From Arthrobacter sp. JZ12 (GTDB taxonomy: Bacteria; Actinomycetota; Actinomycetes; Actinomycetales; Micrococcaceae), in assembly GCF_035189165.1 (NCBI RefSeq), contig NZ_CP045246.1, forward strand, positions 2,480,001-2,544,000: a stretch of DNA of 64,000 bases, written 5' to 3'. The notes below the pieces were generated by a model. That model did no database searches, was not told the DNA's origin, and saw only the letters and a program-made list of their open reading frames with translations. Numbering within the stretch: the first letter of the stretch is position 1; every line of letters begins with the position of its first letter. Below are positions 45,573 through 54,452 of the stretch, in pieces. The translations under genes were made by a program, and so were the position numbers.

Positions 45573-47257
45573 GGGACTACCGTCGTGTGCTGTGGGGCTG
45601 CCGCCCGGCGGAACAGGAAGTAGACAGGGATAACCGCGACCGCAACAATGCCGAGCGCCGGCAGGGCAGCCTTCTCCCAGAAGTTTTCACGGGCGAGCTC
45701 GTAGACCCAGACCGAGATGGTGGTAAAGCCGAACGGCCTCAGAAGCAGCACGATGGGAAGTTCCTTCACAGCGTCGATCGCCACCAGGAGCACCGCAACT
45801 GCGGCGCCGCGGCGGGCGAGCGGCAAATGGACCCGGGCCAGCAGCCGGTGCGGCGAGGCACCGAGGCTGAGCGCGGACGAGGTAAGTGCGGGCGAGATTT
45901 TCGCGAAGCTCGCATCGACCGACTGATACGCGGGAGCAAGGAAGCGCACCACGTAGGCGCACAGGATTCCCGCTACCGATCCGGTGACCAGCAGGCCGGT
46001 ACCGCCCGGAACGCCGGCCCACTCCAGCAGTTCGTCAAGGCGCGCGAAGGCAATCAGCACCCCGATGCCGATGACGGCGCCCGGAACCGCGTATCCAAAG
46101 GTGGTTGCCTGCGCTGCCGATGCCAGGAGCCGCCCGCCACCAAGCCGCAGGCTGTGGCCGATGGTCAGTGCGAGGGCGCAGCAGACTGCCGCGGCCAGCG
46201 CCGCGATCGCGATGCTGTTGGCGAGATAGTCGACGAATCGAGGATCGATCATCGGTCCGGCCCCGCGAAGGAATTCCTCGGTGGCCCACAGGACGAGTTG
46301 CCCTACCGGGAGCAGGAAACCGGCGCTAACCACCGCCACGCCCGCGGCTGCCGCCGTCCAGCCGGCCCAACCGCGGAGCGGACGGACCCGGAGTCCTTCC
46401 CCCCGGCCGGTCTTCTGGTGGAAGCGCGACCGACCGCGGAACAGCCGTTCGGCGGCGAGAACCGCGACGGCGAAGAGCAGCACGAGGACGGACAGCTGGG
46501 TTGCGGCATGGAAGTCGAAGCTTCCCTTCCAGACGAGGTAAACGCCCACGGAGACGGTCTGCACGTTGAAGTACTGGACGGTGGCGAAATCGGTGAGCGT
46601 CTCCATCATCACCAGCGCAAGCGCTGCCGCCAGCGAAGGGCGGGCCAGCGGGGCCACCACGCGCCACAGTGTCCGGGCACGGCCGGCGCCGAGGCTGCGC
46701 GCGGCGTCGTACGTTGTTGCGCTCTGCTCGACGAGGGCCGCCCGCGCCAGGAGGAAGACGTAGGGGTACAGCGTCAGCGACAGCACCAGGATGGCGCCCG
46801 GAAGCGAGCGCACCTCAGGCAACCACGCGTCGGAGCCGAACACGCTGCGTACGAGTGCCTGGACCGGACCGCCGACGTCGAAGGTGGACAGGAAGACGAA
46901 GCCGAGGATATAGGCGGGCATGGCCAGCGGCAGCACCAGCGCCCACACCAGGACGTTCCGCAGCGGGAAGGTGTAGGCGGTGACCAGCCAGGCAAGACCA
47001 CCTCCCAGCAGGAGTGTGCCTGCGCCGACTCCTGCCATCAGCCCGAGGGTCGAGAAGACCATCGAACCGAGATCGCGCGGGAGGGTTTCCGCATTCAGGC
47101 TTCCCAGGCCGTCGATGACCACGGCGACAACCGGGGTGACAACGAAAAGCGCCGCGAGCAGCACTGCTGCCGACCACAGCGGACGGCCCGTCCCGGTCAG
47201 AAGGCGCCGGCGCTGTCCTGGAACTCCTCCATCTACCAGGACGGCCGGTTCGCTCAC
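45569..47257 (-). CDS. Iron ABC transporter permease (FbpB-like, double)
   Basis: A 562-residue permease with two fused membrane halves of about six helices each, typical of FbpB/CysW-type ferric importers. EAA-like loops are seen as YDAARSLGAGRARTLWRVVAPLARPSL in the first half and SSALSLGASPHRLLARVHLPLARRG in the second. It overlaps both its upstream (binding protein) and downstream (ATPase) genes by 4 bp. Confidence 0.92.
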   Translation of the reverse strand: MSEPAVLVDGGVPGQRRRLLTGTGRPLWSAAVLLAALFVVTPVVAVVIDGLGSLNAETLPRDLGSMVFSTLGLMAGVGAGTLLLGGGLAWLVTAYTFPLRNVLVWALVLPLAMPAYILGFVFLSTFDVGGPVQALVRSVFGSDAWLPEVRSLPGAILVLSLTLYPYVFLLARAALVEQSATTYDAARSLGAGRARTLWRVVAPLARPSLAAALALVMMETLTDFATVQYFNVQTVSVGVYLVWKGSFDFHAATQLSVLVLLFAVAVLAAERLFRGRSRFHQKTGRGEGLRVRPLRGWAGWTAAAAGVAVVSAGFLLPVGQLVLWATEEFLRGAGPMIDPRFVDYLANSIAIAALAAAVCCALALTIGHSLRLGGGRLLASAAQATTFGYAVPGAVIGIGVLIAFARLDELLEWAGVPGGTGLLVTGSVAGILCAYVVRFLAPAYQSVDASFAKISPALTSSALSLGASPHRLLARVHLPLARRGAAVAVLLVAIDAVKELPIVLLLRPFGFTTISVWVYELARENFWEKAALPALGIVAVAVIPVYFLFRRAAAPQHTTVVP

Positions 47258-48282
47258 TTGTAGCCGGCCTCGGCGAGCAGGTCGGTTGCTTCCGCGTTCA
47301 GGTCGCCGTACGCCTCGGCGTTCAGCGGCATGCGGGTGAAGTCCCCGAATCCGGCGATGACCGGCTCCGGCTCGGCGGCGGGATTGACCGGGAACTCATG
47401 ATTCGCGTCCACGAAGGAGTTCTGCCCCTTGGTGGCAAGCCACTCGATGAGCTGCTGCGCCTGCTCGGCGTTGTCGGAATTCGCCACGAGGCCGGCGCCG
47501 GAGATGTTCACGTGGGTTCCCGCGCCCTCCTGGCTGGCCCAGTAAAGGTCCACTGCCAGGTCCGGGTTCTCCTCCAGGGTGCGGGCCAGGTAGTAGTGGT
47601 TGTTGATGCCCACGTCGCAGGATCCGGCGTCGATTGCCTCAAGGAGCAGCACATCGTTGCTCATGATCTGGACATCGTTGGCCACCCAGCCCTTGACGAT
47701 CTCGAGGGCCCTGTCCCGGCCTTGAAGGTCGATCAGGCTGGCCACCAGGGACTGCGTGTACGACGACGTCGCGTCGCGCATGCAGAGCCGGCCCTTCCAC
47801 TTGGGGTCTGCCAGTCCCGCGTAGGTGTCCTGCGCGTCGAACTCGGCGGGGTCCACGTTGTCCGGGTTGTAGGTGACGGTCCGGGCGCGCATAGCCAGAC
47901 CGAACCATTGCCCTTCGGGGTCGCGCAGGTCCTCGGGCACGGCCTCATCGAGCTCGGCGGAGCTGACCGGAGCCAGGACATCCTGGCGGGCGGCGTTCCA
48001 GAGGTTGCCGGCGTCGACGGTCATGAAGACGTCCGCGGGCGTGTCACTGCCTTCGGCCTTGAGCCGTTCCAGGAGTTCAGCATCATCACCCGTGATGAAC
48101 TCGACGGAGATCCCAGTCTCGTCAGTGAACTCACCGAAGGCACCCTCAAGGTCGTAATGCCGCGCGGAGTAGATCTGCAGGTCGGCAGGAGCTGCGCCGA
48201 TGCCCAGGACACCACAACCGGAAAGTGCCAGCGTGGGCACCGCGAGCGCGGCGCAGGCGGCAAGAAGTTTGGGTCGATGCAT
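47254..48282 (-). CDS. Ferric-iron-binding lipoprotein (FbpA-like)
   Basis: The periplasmic-type solute-binding protein of the importer, anchored as a lipoprotein. The 342-residue protein has a lipobox ending LSGCG near residue 23, then LQIYSARHYDLEGAFGEFTDETGI, the FbpA family start. The ATG at 48282 follows AGGAG; a further ATG-like start at 48318 would precede the signal. It heads the operon behind an iron box. Confidence 0.93.
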   Translation of the reverse strand: MHRPKLLAACAALAVPTLALSGCGVLGIGAAPADLQIYSARHYDLEGAFGEFTDETGISVEFITGDDAELLERLKAEGSDTPADVFMTVDAGNLWNAARQDVLAPVSSAELDEAVPEDLRDPEGQWFGLAMRARTVTYNPDNVDPAEFDAQDTYAGLADPKWKGRLCMRDATSSYTQSLVASLIDLQGRDRALEIVKGWVANDVQIMSNDVLLLEAIDAGSCDVGINNHYYLARTLEENPDLAVDLYWASQEGAGTHVNISGAGLVANSDNAEQAQQLIEWLATKGQNSFVDANHEFPVNPAAEPEPVIAGFGDFTRMPLNAEAYGDLNAEATDLLAEAGYK

Positions 48283-48329
48283 GAGGGGAGCTCCTGAGGG
48301 GATGGCGGATAACCGCACAGACGTTATGC

Positions 48330-48378
48330 GAAGGTAAGCCTAACCGAACAACAATTAGGACAAGAAATTGTGACCTAA
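48330..48378 (-). promoter_or_regulatory. DtxR/IdeR iron box and promoter of the iron transporter
   Basis: On the minus strand TTCGGTTAGGCTTACCTTC (48330-48348) matches the IdeR/DtxR consensus TTAGGTTAGGCTAACCTAA at 15 of 19 bases. It overlaps a likely -10 (TAGGCT), with TTCTTG 18 nt upstream. A second imperfect inverted repeat, TTAGG...CCTAA, spans 48355-48378. The box lies 47 nt upstream of the first gene, so iron-dependent repression is expected. Confidence 0.75.
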
Positions 48379-48403
48379 AGTGGCAACACTATACGCAGCA
48401 GGT

Positions 48404-49351
48404 TCAGAACAGCTCCTGCTGCACGGCAATCGCCGGCGAGCGCCACTCCCCCAGCTCCAACCGGCGCCCACGCAACTGAGCCAAATCCAGCAGAAATTCG
48501 CCCTCCGGCAGCACCAGAAGGGCTACCTGCCCGAGCACAGCCCTAACCGCGCCACCGTGTTCGCCCGCCCCCAGGCTCAGCGGGTAAACCGGGGCATGTG
48601 CGGCAAGCACCTGCTGCCATCCGGGCGGCGGATCCCACACCTGGTATGAAGTTCTGTAGCCGTCGATGTCGATCTCACGTTTCAGCAGCCTCGATGCGGC
48701 GGCAGCGGCATCGTCGTTCGCTTCCTTCAGCCGTTGCTGCGGCAGCGGTCGGGCCAGCGCGGCCGTCTTCGCGGCCGAGCGGATGGCTTGGGGCAGGCCG
48801 GCCGAGCGCGTAACCGTGTCTTCCAGCACCCGCACCACCCGTCCGTTGTCGGCTTGGGCGACGTAACGGGCGACGACGGCGCCCTGCTCGGCCAGGCGCG
48901 TCCATTTGCTGCGCTGCGAAGCGGTTCCCACCTTGGTGGAGCCGTCGGCGAAGGTTGCAATATACAGCCAGTGCTCCTGCGCGAGGTACTGCGCAAGCCC
49001 TCCAGGGGCGACGCCGGAGCGGTGCACATCATGCATGTAACGGAAGTCGTCCCTGGCGAAGCACGGCCCGCATTGGTAGCCGCGCTCCGCCGTCGTGCGC
49101 GTGGGGCAGGGAAAGGAGCGTCGCTCACCCCCGTTGAGTGCCTTCGAGTAGCCGAGGCAGTAGCGGCTACCGGGTCCGTCGTCGAGCCGGAAGCCCAGGT
49201 TGAACCCGCCACCGCAAACCTGCTCGCTGGAAGCCTGATTGCTGGCCGGCAGGTCCAGGGAGGTGCGCTCCCCCTGCGGAGAGGCGAGGGCAAGGGACGG
49301 ACCTTCCCGGGTCCAGGACACGCCGTGGCAGAGGAAGTGTCCGGTGGGCAT
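48404..49351 (-). CDS. DUF2797-like protein with cysteine-rich N-terminus
   Basis: The 315-residue protein has an N-terminal cysteine-rich region (FLCHG, QVCGGGFNLGF, YCLGYSK, YQCGPCFARDDF) that probably binds zinc, then a stretch like DUF2797/GIY-YIG-related proteins (LYIATFADGSTKVGTASQRSKWTRLAEQGA, in part). No catalytic function is known to me for the family. It is upstream of the iron operon, whose promoter lies past its stop. Confidence 0.75.
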   Translation of the reverse strand: MPTGHFLCHGVSWTREGPSLALASPQGERTSLDLPASNQASSEQVCGGGFNLGFRLDDGPGSRYCLGYSKALNGGERRSFPCPTRTTAERGYQCGPCFARDDFRYMHDVHRSGVAPGGLAQYLAQEHWLYIATFADGSTKVGTASQRSKWTRLAEQGAVVARYVAQADNGRVVRVLEDTVTRSAGLPQAIRSAAKTAALARPLPQQRLKEANDDAAAAASRLLKREIDIDGYRTSYQVWDPPPGWQQVLAAHAPVYPLSLGAGEHGGAVRAVLGQVALLVLPEGEFLLDLAQLRGRRLELGEWRSPAIAVQQELF

Positions 49352-49471
49352 GCGGCCACGCTACCGGAACGGCCGCTACGTGTTGCTCAACTTGCGCCTT
49401 AAACACCGAATGGCCGGATGAACGGGGAATCCTCCACCGTTCTCCGGCCACTCAGCAAATGGGTTTGGGAC

Positions 49472-50038
49472 TTAGGCCGTCTGGCCCTCGTGCGGTCCCT
49501 CGGCGATCTCCTCGAGCACCTTGTCGTTGAAGGCGGGAAGATCGTCCGGGTTGCGGCTGGTGACAAACCCTGCATCGACCACAACCTCGTCGTCCGTCCA
49601 GTTGGCTCCCGCATTCCGCAGGTCCGTCTCGAGCGTGTGGTACGAGGTCATCGAGCGCCCGCTGACAACTCCGGCCTCAATCAGCAGCCACGGGGCGTGG
49701 CAGATCGCGGCCACCGGCTTGTGCTGTTCGAAGAAGCTGCGGGCAAATGCCTGCGCTTCCTTCTCGACGCGAAGATGGTCCGCGTTCACCACGCCACCGG
49801 GCAGGACCAGGGCGTCAAAATCATCGGCATTCGCCTGGTCCAGGGTCAGGTCCACCGGGAAGGTGTCGCCCTTCTCAACGCCATTGAATCCCTGTACCGA
49901 GTCCCCGCTCGGGGCCACCAGGGTAGGAACGCCGCCGGCGCCCTTCACAGCTTCCCAGGGGCTCGTAAGCTCAACCTGTTCGACGCCGTCCATGAGCAGG
50001 AAGGCGACCTTCTTACCGGAAATATCGTGCGCAGTCAT
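49472..50038 (-). CDS. DJ-1/PfpI family protein (YhbO-like)
   Basis: The 188-residue protein has the nucleophilic elbow AICHAPWLLIEAG with Cys113 and the conserved glutamate in DGVEQVELTSP (residue 20 or 23). Members act as stress-protective deglycases or chaperones. The ATG at 50038 has a GGAGG site 5 nt upstream, which excludes the ATG 4 codons earlier. It stands alone between unrelated genes. Confidence 0.92.
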   Translation of the reverse strand: MTAHDISGKKVAFLLMDGVEQVELTSPWEAVKGAGGVPTLVAPSGDSVQGFNGVEKGDTFPVDLTLDQANADDFDALVLPGGVVNADHLRVEKEAQAFARSFFEQHKPVAAICHAPWLLIEAGVVSGRSMTSYHTLETDLRNAGANWTDDEVVVDAGFVTSRNPDDLPAFNDKVLEEIAEGPHEGQTA

Positions 50039-50121
50039 GCTTACCTCCAATTCCGTAGGGCTTACATTCCCAGCCTAGGAAATCCGAAAGTACTAAGCAA
50101 ACTGATGGTTTAGCTTAGCGG

Positions 50122-51546
50122 TCAGAGACCGTCCGCCACCGCCGCCGCTGCCGCCAGCCAGGCCGCCTGCGTGCGGGGCTTCAGCGCACCCCACCGGATG
50201 CGACCCTTCAGCAGCGCCACGTCGTATGGGATGGTGACCGCACGGCGGGCAAGCTGGGCGAATCCGTCTGCGATTTCCTTTGCCTGCGCGGGGGTGCCGT
50301 TCTTGTCCGACTGGCTCACGATCACTACGGCGTTCTCCGACAGCTCGGCATACTTCCCGCCCCGGGCGCGCAGCGCCTCCAGGAGCAAAGCCCCGGCTTC
50401 GGCGTGCTCCTCAAGGGTTGTGGTGGCAATGACCAGCTGGTCAGTGTGGTGGATCATGCGCAACCACCGCTCGGCAGTTTCGTCATTACCCGAATCCACG
50501 ACGTTCAACCGGAAGTACTTCGATGCGACCTCGTGGAGCGAATCGAAATCCGCAGAGGTGATCTTTTGCTCAGAGGCCAGGACGTCGGGCTTGGAGCGCA
50601 GGACGTCGTACTTGTCTTCCGTCTGGTGGTGCACGTAGCGGGCAAGCAGCGCGGACTGTGCCGACGGCGCCAGCAGTTGGCTGGTCTGAGGCAACAGGTC
50701 CATCACCGAAGAGTTGTGCGGTCCCTGCTCGGTACGCCAGCCGAGGGTGCCACGGGTCTCGTTGTTGTCCCAGGCGAGCACAGGCCCACCGCCGTTACGT
50801 GCAAATACGGCCGCGAGCATGACCGTGGTGGGTGTCTTGTTGGCCCCACCCTTGCCGTTCACGACGGAAATGGTGCGCGGCCCTGGCCAGTGCTGGCTGA
50901 CAGCGCGCGTGTGCGCCCGGGTGGTCAGCTCCTGCTTGGACGGGGCCATCCGGATCCCGAGCCTCGTCAGTAGCCCGCGGAGGCCTGTCTCAGCCGGGAT
51001 GGTGCCGTTGTCGGGAGCCAGGAAGGAACGACGGCGGCCTTCCGCCGCTTCCTGCCGCCGGGACTGCCGCGGCGGGTCGGCGGGGGCTGCAGGCACAGCG
51101 GTGACCGCCGTCGTCGTGCCGGTTGCCTGTGCAATACCGGGCTCCTGCACAGGAGCCGTTGCCGCCGTAGGACGCGCCGCTGTGGGGGCCGCATCCTCAA
51201 CGGTTCCGACGGATGAGACGGCGGGCGCGGTTGCCGGTTCGGGGCCGGCGCTGCTGGGTGCGGATGAGGGGATGGCCACCGGCACCGAGGTGGTCCAGGT
51301 GCGCGCAGCGGACTCGTCGAAGCGGATATCCAGCACCTGGCGGCGGACGGTGTCCTCCAACGGATCCGCCTGGATCGCTGGTGCCTGCTGGGGCGCCGAT
51401 GCGGGCGAAAGACGGTCGGCGAAGCGGGGAACTTCGGAGATAGGTCCGGTGCCGGGTTCACGTCCGCCGGTGCGCCGGCGGCTGGCTCGGGTTGGGAAAT
51501 CCTCCGGGTTGTCGCCCGGACCCCAGGCCGAATCGTTGTCAGTCAT
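50122..51546 (-). CDS. ParA/MinD-like ATPase with variant P-loop
   Basis: The 474-residue protein has a low-complexity Ala/Pro-rich N-terminal half (1-210) and a C-terminal ParA-like domain (about 222-470). Its P-loop at 231-241 reads GKGGANKTPTT, where the canonical KGGxGKTT has Asn instead of Gly and Pro before the last two Thr. The signature lysine in KGG is kept. DWDNNETRGT-like sequence (AWDNNETRG) follows. Role unknown; partitioning and secretion-associated ATPases are both possible. Confidence 0.8.
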   Translation of the reverse strand: MTDNDSAWGPGDNPEDFPTRASRRRTGGREPGTGPISEVPRFADRLSPASAPQQAPAIQADPLEDTVRRQVLDIRFDESAARTWTTSVPVAIPSSAPSSAGPEPATAPAVSSVGTVEDAAPTAARPTAATAPVQEPGIAQATGTTTAVTAVPAAPADPPRQSRRQEAAEGRRRSFLAPDNGTIPAETGLRGLLTRLGIRMAPSKQELTTRAHTRAVSQHWPGPRTISVVNGKGGANKTPTTVMLAAVFARNGGGPVLAWDNNETRGTLGWRTEQGPHNSSVMDLLPQTSQLLAPSAQSALLARYVHHQTEDKYDVLRSKPDVLASEQKITSADFDSLHEVASKYFRLNVVDSGNDETAERWLRMIHHTDQLVIATTTLEEHAEAGALLLEALRARGGKYAELSENAVVIVSQSDKNGTPAQAKEIADGFAQLARRAVTIPYDVALLKGRIRWGALKPRTQAAWLAAAAAVADGL

Positions 51547-51651
51547 GTTTCCTGTCCCTGTCGATGTGCCTCGCGACCCATACTATAAGGAGGCTGATCA
51601 CGGCCCTTCCAGGCGACCGTTACCCGCGTCACGTACCCGCGTCTGCGTCCG

Positions 51652-51691
51652 AAAACAAAACAGGCCGGCTGCTCTTTCGAGCCGCCGGCCT
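51652..51691 (-). terminator. Terminator after tRNA-Met
   Basis: GGCCGGC and GCCGGCC form an inverted repeat (about 51663-51669 with 51684-51690) around a short loop, followed on the minus strand by TGTTTTGTTTTC. It lies just past the tRNA 3' end. Confidence 0.7.
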
Positions 51692-51699
51692 GCTGTTTG

Positions 51700-51773
51700 T
51701 AGCGGTGGCGGGACTCGATCCCGCGACCTCACGATTATGAGTCGTGCGCTCTAACCAGCTGAGCTACACCGCC
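51700..51773 (-). tRNA. tRNA-Met (CAT)
   Basis: The 74-nt cloverleaf has a 7-bp acceptor stem (GGCGGUG with CACCGCU), anticodon CAT in GACTCATAATC, and T-loop GGATCGAGTCC. The body matches actinobacterial elongator tRNA-Met; a CAT tRNA-Ile2 is less likely. Confidence 0.93.
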
Positions 51774-51829
51774 ACAAATGAGACTGCCCGCATTCAATCT
51801 TACGATCTGCAGCGGGCCTCCCATTTGAG

Positions 51830-51901
51830 AGCCCCCCACCGGAATCGATCCGGTGACCTCGTTCTTACCAAGAACGCGCTCTACCACTGAGCTAGGGGGG
51901 C
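51830..51901 (-). tRNA. tRNA-Thr (GGT)
   Basis: The 72-nt cloverleaf has acceptor stem GCCCCCC with GGGGGGC, anticodon GGT in CTTGGTAAG, and T-loop GGATCGATTCC. It lies 56 nt upstream of tRNA-Met on the same strand. Confidence 0.96.
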
Positions 51902-52016
51902 AACAGCAGAAAACTTTACCAGCTAAATCCCGTGCAGAAAAATCGAGCGCTGTGACGGTCTTTGAGAGCTGCGAAAACTCGCCATCTAGCCCGCTTCGAA
52001 CGCACTCCCAGTAACG

Positions 52017-52082
52017 AAAAGCGCCGCTGGTGCGCAGGAACGTAGGGAGAACCCCACGATCCTGCGCACCAGCGGCGCTTTT
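52017..52082 (-). terminator. Long-stem terminator of the DEAD-box helicase gene
   Basis: A perfect 23-bp inverted repeat (52017-52039 with 52060-52082), with AAAA on the left and TTTT on the right, works as an intrinsic terminator in both directions. It lies 48 nt past the helicase stop. Confidence 0.9.
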
Positions 52083-52130
52083 GCGGACTATATGTCCGGC
52101 GTCGTCTGTCTACTGGTCAGGAGACGAAAG

Positions 52131-54101
52131 TCACCACTTATCGCGGCGGCCGTTTCCGGCGCCGGCCCCCTTCTTGTGGCGCGGCTTGCGGTCGTCTCCG
52201 CCGAACCCGCGGTCTCCACCGAAGCCACGGTCCCCGCGATCACTGCGGAAGTCGCCGTCGTGCCCGTGGTCCTTGCGGAAGCCACCATCGCGGTCACCGC
52301 GGAAGCCCTCGCCCTTGCGGTGCGGCTTCTTGAAGTCGCCGGCGGCACGCTCGCGGTTGGGGCGACGGCCCTTGTCGAGCTCAAGGTGGATCAGCTCGCC
52401 GCCGATGCGGGTCTTGGACAGCGCGCGCCACTGGTCCTTGGTGAGCTCGGCAGGGAGCTCAACCAGGGTGTGGTCCGCGCGGATATCAATCCCGCCGATC
52501 TGCGACGACGAGAGACCACCCTCGTTCGCGATGGCGCCCACGATCGAACCCGGCAGCACGCGCTGGCGGCGGCCCACCGCGATCCGGTAGGTGGCGTTGC
52601 CCTCGGTGAGCGTACGGGACGGTCCACGCGACCCGAAGCCGTCCTTGCGGCCGGCAGCGCGCTCCTTCTGACCGGCGGGCGGCTGCGGGATGTCCTCGAC
52701 CAGGATCGGGTTCCCGCCCTGCGCCATGACGGCCAGGGCAGCGGCAATCTCAGCGGCCGGGACGTTGTGCTCATCCTCGTAGTTCGCGATCAGGTCGCGG
52801 AAGACCGACACGTCCTCGGTAGCCAGCGTCTCGGTGATCCGCTCGGCAAACTTGTTGAGGCGCAGCTCATTGACGGTCTCGGTGGAGGGCAGGTGCATCT
52901 GCTCGACCGGCTGGCGGGTAGCCTTCTCGATGGCGCGCAGCAAGTACTTCTCACGCGGCGTCATGAAGAGGATGGCGTCACCCGAGCGGCCCGCACGTCC
53001 GGTGCGACCGATGCGGTGGACGTAGGACTCGGTGTCGTGCGGGATGTCGTAGTTGACCACGAGCGAGATCCGCTCGACGTCGAGACCGCGGGCGGCGACG
53101 TCGGTTGCGACGAGGATGTCGATCTTGCCGTCACGCAGCGCCTCAATGGTGCGCTCGCGCTGCTGCTGCGGGATGTCACCGTTGATCGCGGCGGCCTGGA
53201 AACCGCGCGAACGCAGCTTGTCCGAGAGGTCCTCCGTGGCCATCTTGGTGCGCACGAAGGCGATGATGCCGTCGAAGTCCTCGACCTCGAGGATGCGGGT
53301 CATAGCGTCCAGCTTGTGCGGGCCCATCACCTGCAGGTAGCGCTGACGGATGTTGGCACCCGTGGTGGACTTGGTCTTGACCGTGATTTCCTGCGGGTTG
53401 TTCAGGTACTTCGACGCAATGCGGCGGATGGCACTGGGCATGGTCGCGGAGAACAGCGCAACCTGCTTGTCCTCGGGCGTTTCAGCGAGGATTTGCTCAA
53501 CATCTTCGGCGAAGCCCATGCGCAGCATCTCGTCGGCCTCATCCAGCACGAGGTACTGAAGGTTGGACAGGTCCAGCGAGCCCTTCGAGAGGTGGTCGAT
53601 CACGCGGCCGGGCGTACCGACAACAACCTGCGCGCCGCGGCGAAGGCCGGCCAGCTGGGGACCGTAGGCCGAGCCGCCGTAGACCGGAAGGACGGTGAAG
53701 TTGTCGATGTGCTTGGCGTAGGAGGTGAACGCCTCCGCAACCTGCAGCGCGAGCTCACGGGTGGGAGCGAGCACCAGCACCTGGGTGAACTTGGCCGGAC
53801 CGTTGAGGTCGGCGAGCTCGGCCATCTTGGACAGCGCGGGGATGGCGAATGCAGCGGTCTTACCGGTACCGGTCTGGGCGAGGCCGACGACGTCGCGCCC
53901 TTCCAGCAGTGCAGGAATCGTTGCCGCCTGGATCGGTGAGGGCTTCTCGTAGCCGACGTCGGCGAGCGCGGCCAGCACGCGGCCGTCAAGGTCGAAGTCC
54001 GCGAAGGTGACGTCCCCTGCGCCGTTGTCAACGGCGTCGGACTGGACAGCCGCAGCGGCTTCAGAGGTTTCGGGAGTTTCTGGGGACAGGTTTTCAGGCA
54101 T
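52131..54101 (-). CDS. DEAD-box RNA helicase (DeaD/CsdA-like)
   Basis: An RNA helicase likely to act in ribosome assembly, RNA decay or cold adaptation. The 656-residue protein has the Q motif near residue 50, AQTGTGKT, PTRELALQ, DEAD, SAT, and HRIGRTGRAG. After about residue 460 a DbpA-type RNA-binding domain follows (TYRIAVGRRQRVLPGSIVGAI), then an Arg/Gly/Asp-rich tail. The ATG at 54101 (MPENLSPETP) starts the acidic N-terminal extension. Confidence 0.95.
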   Translation of the reverse strand: MPENLSPETPETSEAAAAVQSDAVDNGAGDVTFADFDLDGRVLAALADVGYEKPSPIQAATIPALLEGRDVVGLAQTGTGKTAAFAIPALSKMAELADLNGPAKFTQVLVLAPTRELALQVAEAFTSYAKHIDNFTVLPVYGGSAYGPQLAGLRRGAQVVVGTPGRVIDHLSKGSLDLSNLQYLVLDEADEMLRMGFAEDVEQILAETPEDKQVALFSATMPSAIRRIASKYLNNPQEITVKTKSTTGANIRQRYLQVMGPHKLDAMTRILEVEDFDGIIAFVRTKMATEDLSDKLRSRGFQAAAINGDIPQQQRERTIEALRDGKIDILVATDVAARGLDVERISLVVNYDIPHDTESYVHRIGRTGRAGRSGDAILFMTPREKYLLRAIEKATRQPVEQMHLPSTETVNELRLNKFAERITETLATEDVSVFRDLIANYEDEHNVPAAEIAAALAVMAQGGNPILVEDIPQPPAGQKERAAGRKDGFGSRGPSRTLTEGNATYRIAVGRRQRVLPGSIVGAIANEGGLSSSQIGGIDIRADHTLVELPAELTKDQWRALSKTRIGGELIHLELDKGRRPNRERAAGDFKKPHRKGEGFRGDRDGGFRKDHGHDGDFRSDRGDRGFGGDRGFGGDDRKPRHKKGAGAGNGRRDKW

Positions 54102-54452
54102 GGAGAAGTGAACCTTCACTAGGAGCCGGACGGCTATACGGAGCCGCATGAACAGGAAATCCTGCGCTGCTTCTACCCCGCGGCAGGATTGTCACACTGC
54201 GTATCGCCGCTATCCCAGCGGGAAAGGTGCAGTGTTTTTTCAGCCGGCGCTCCCTGAATGAATCTGCCCGCTTCGCCTGTGGCGACGGGCCCCAACACAA
54301 CCAATCCATGCCGCTTCAGGGCAGGAATAAGGGGAAAACCGGTGTGGGGGATAGTTCTAGTGTACCCTACGGCCTGCGTTGTCCGGCGCCGTCGATCCGG
54401 CCAGGGTCCGTGAGCCTCCCCACACCACTGCCCTCGAACTCAATGCAAGAGG
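54102..54452. other. 351-nt gap upstream of the helicase gene
   Basis: The gap must hold the helicase promoter and leader. On the minus strand a TAGGGT box near 54363-54368 could be a -10, implying a leader of about 250 nt. A hairpin (54158-54165 with 54183-54190) sits close to the start codon. Open frames crossing the gap lack ribosome sites and family sequence and are not called. Confidence 0.5.

Noticed and set aside
45485..47263. 592-codon open frame antisense to the iron permease
   Set aside because: Gln/Arg/Gly-rich shadow of a clear membrane permease.
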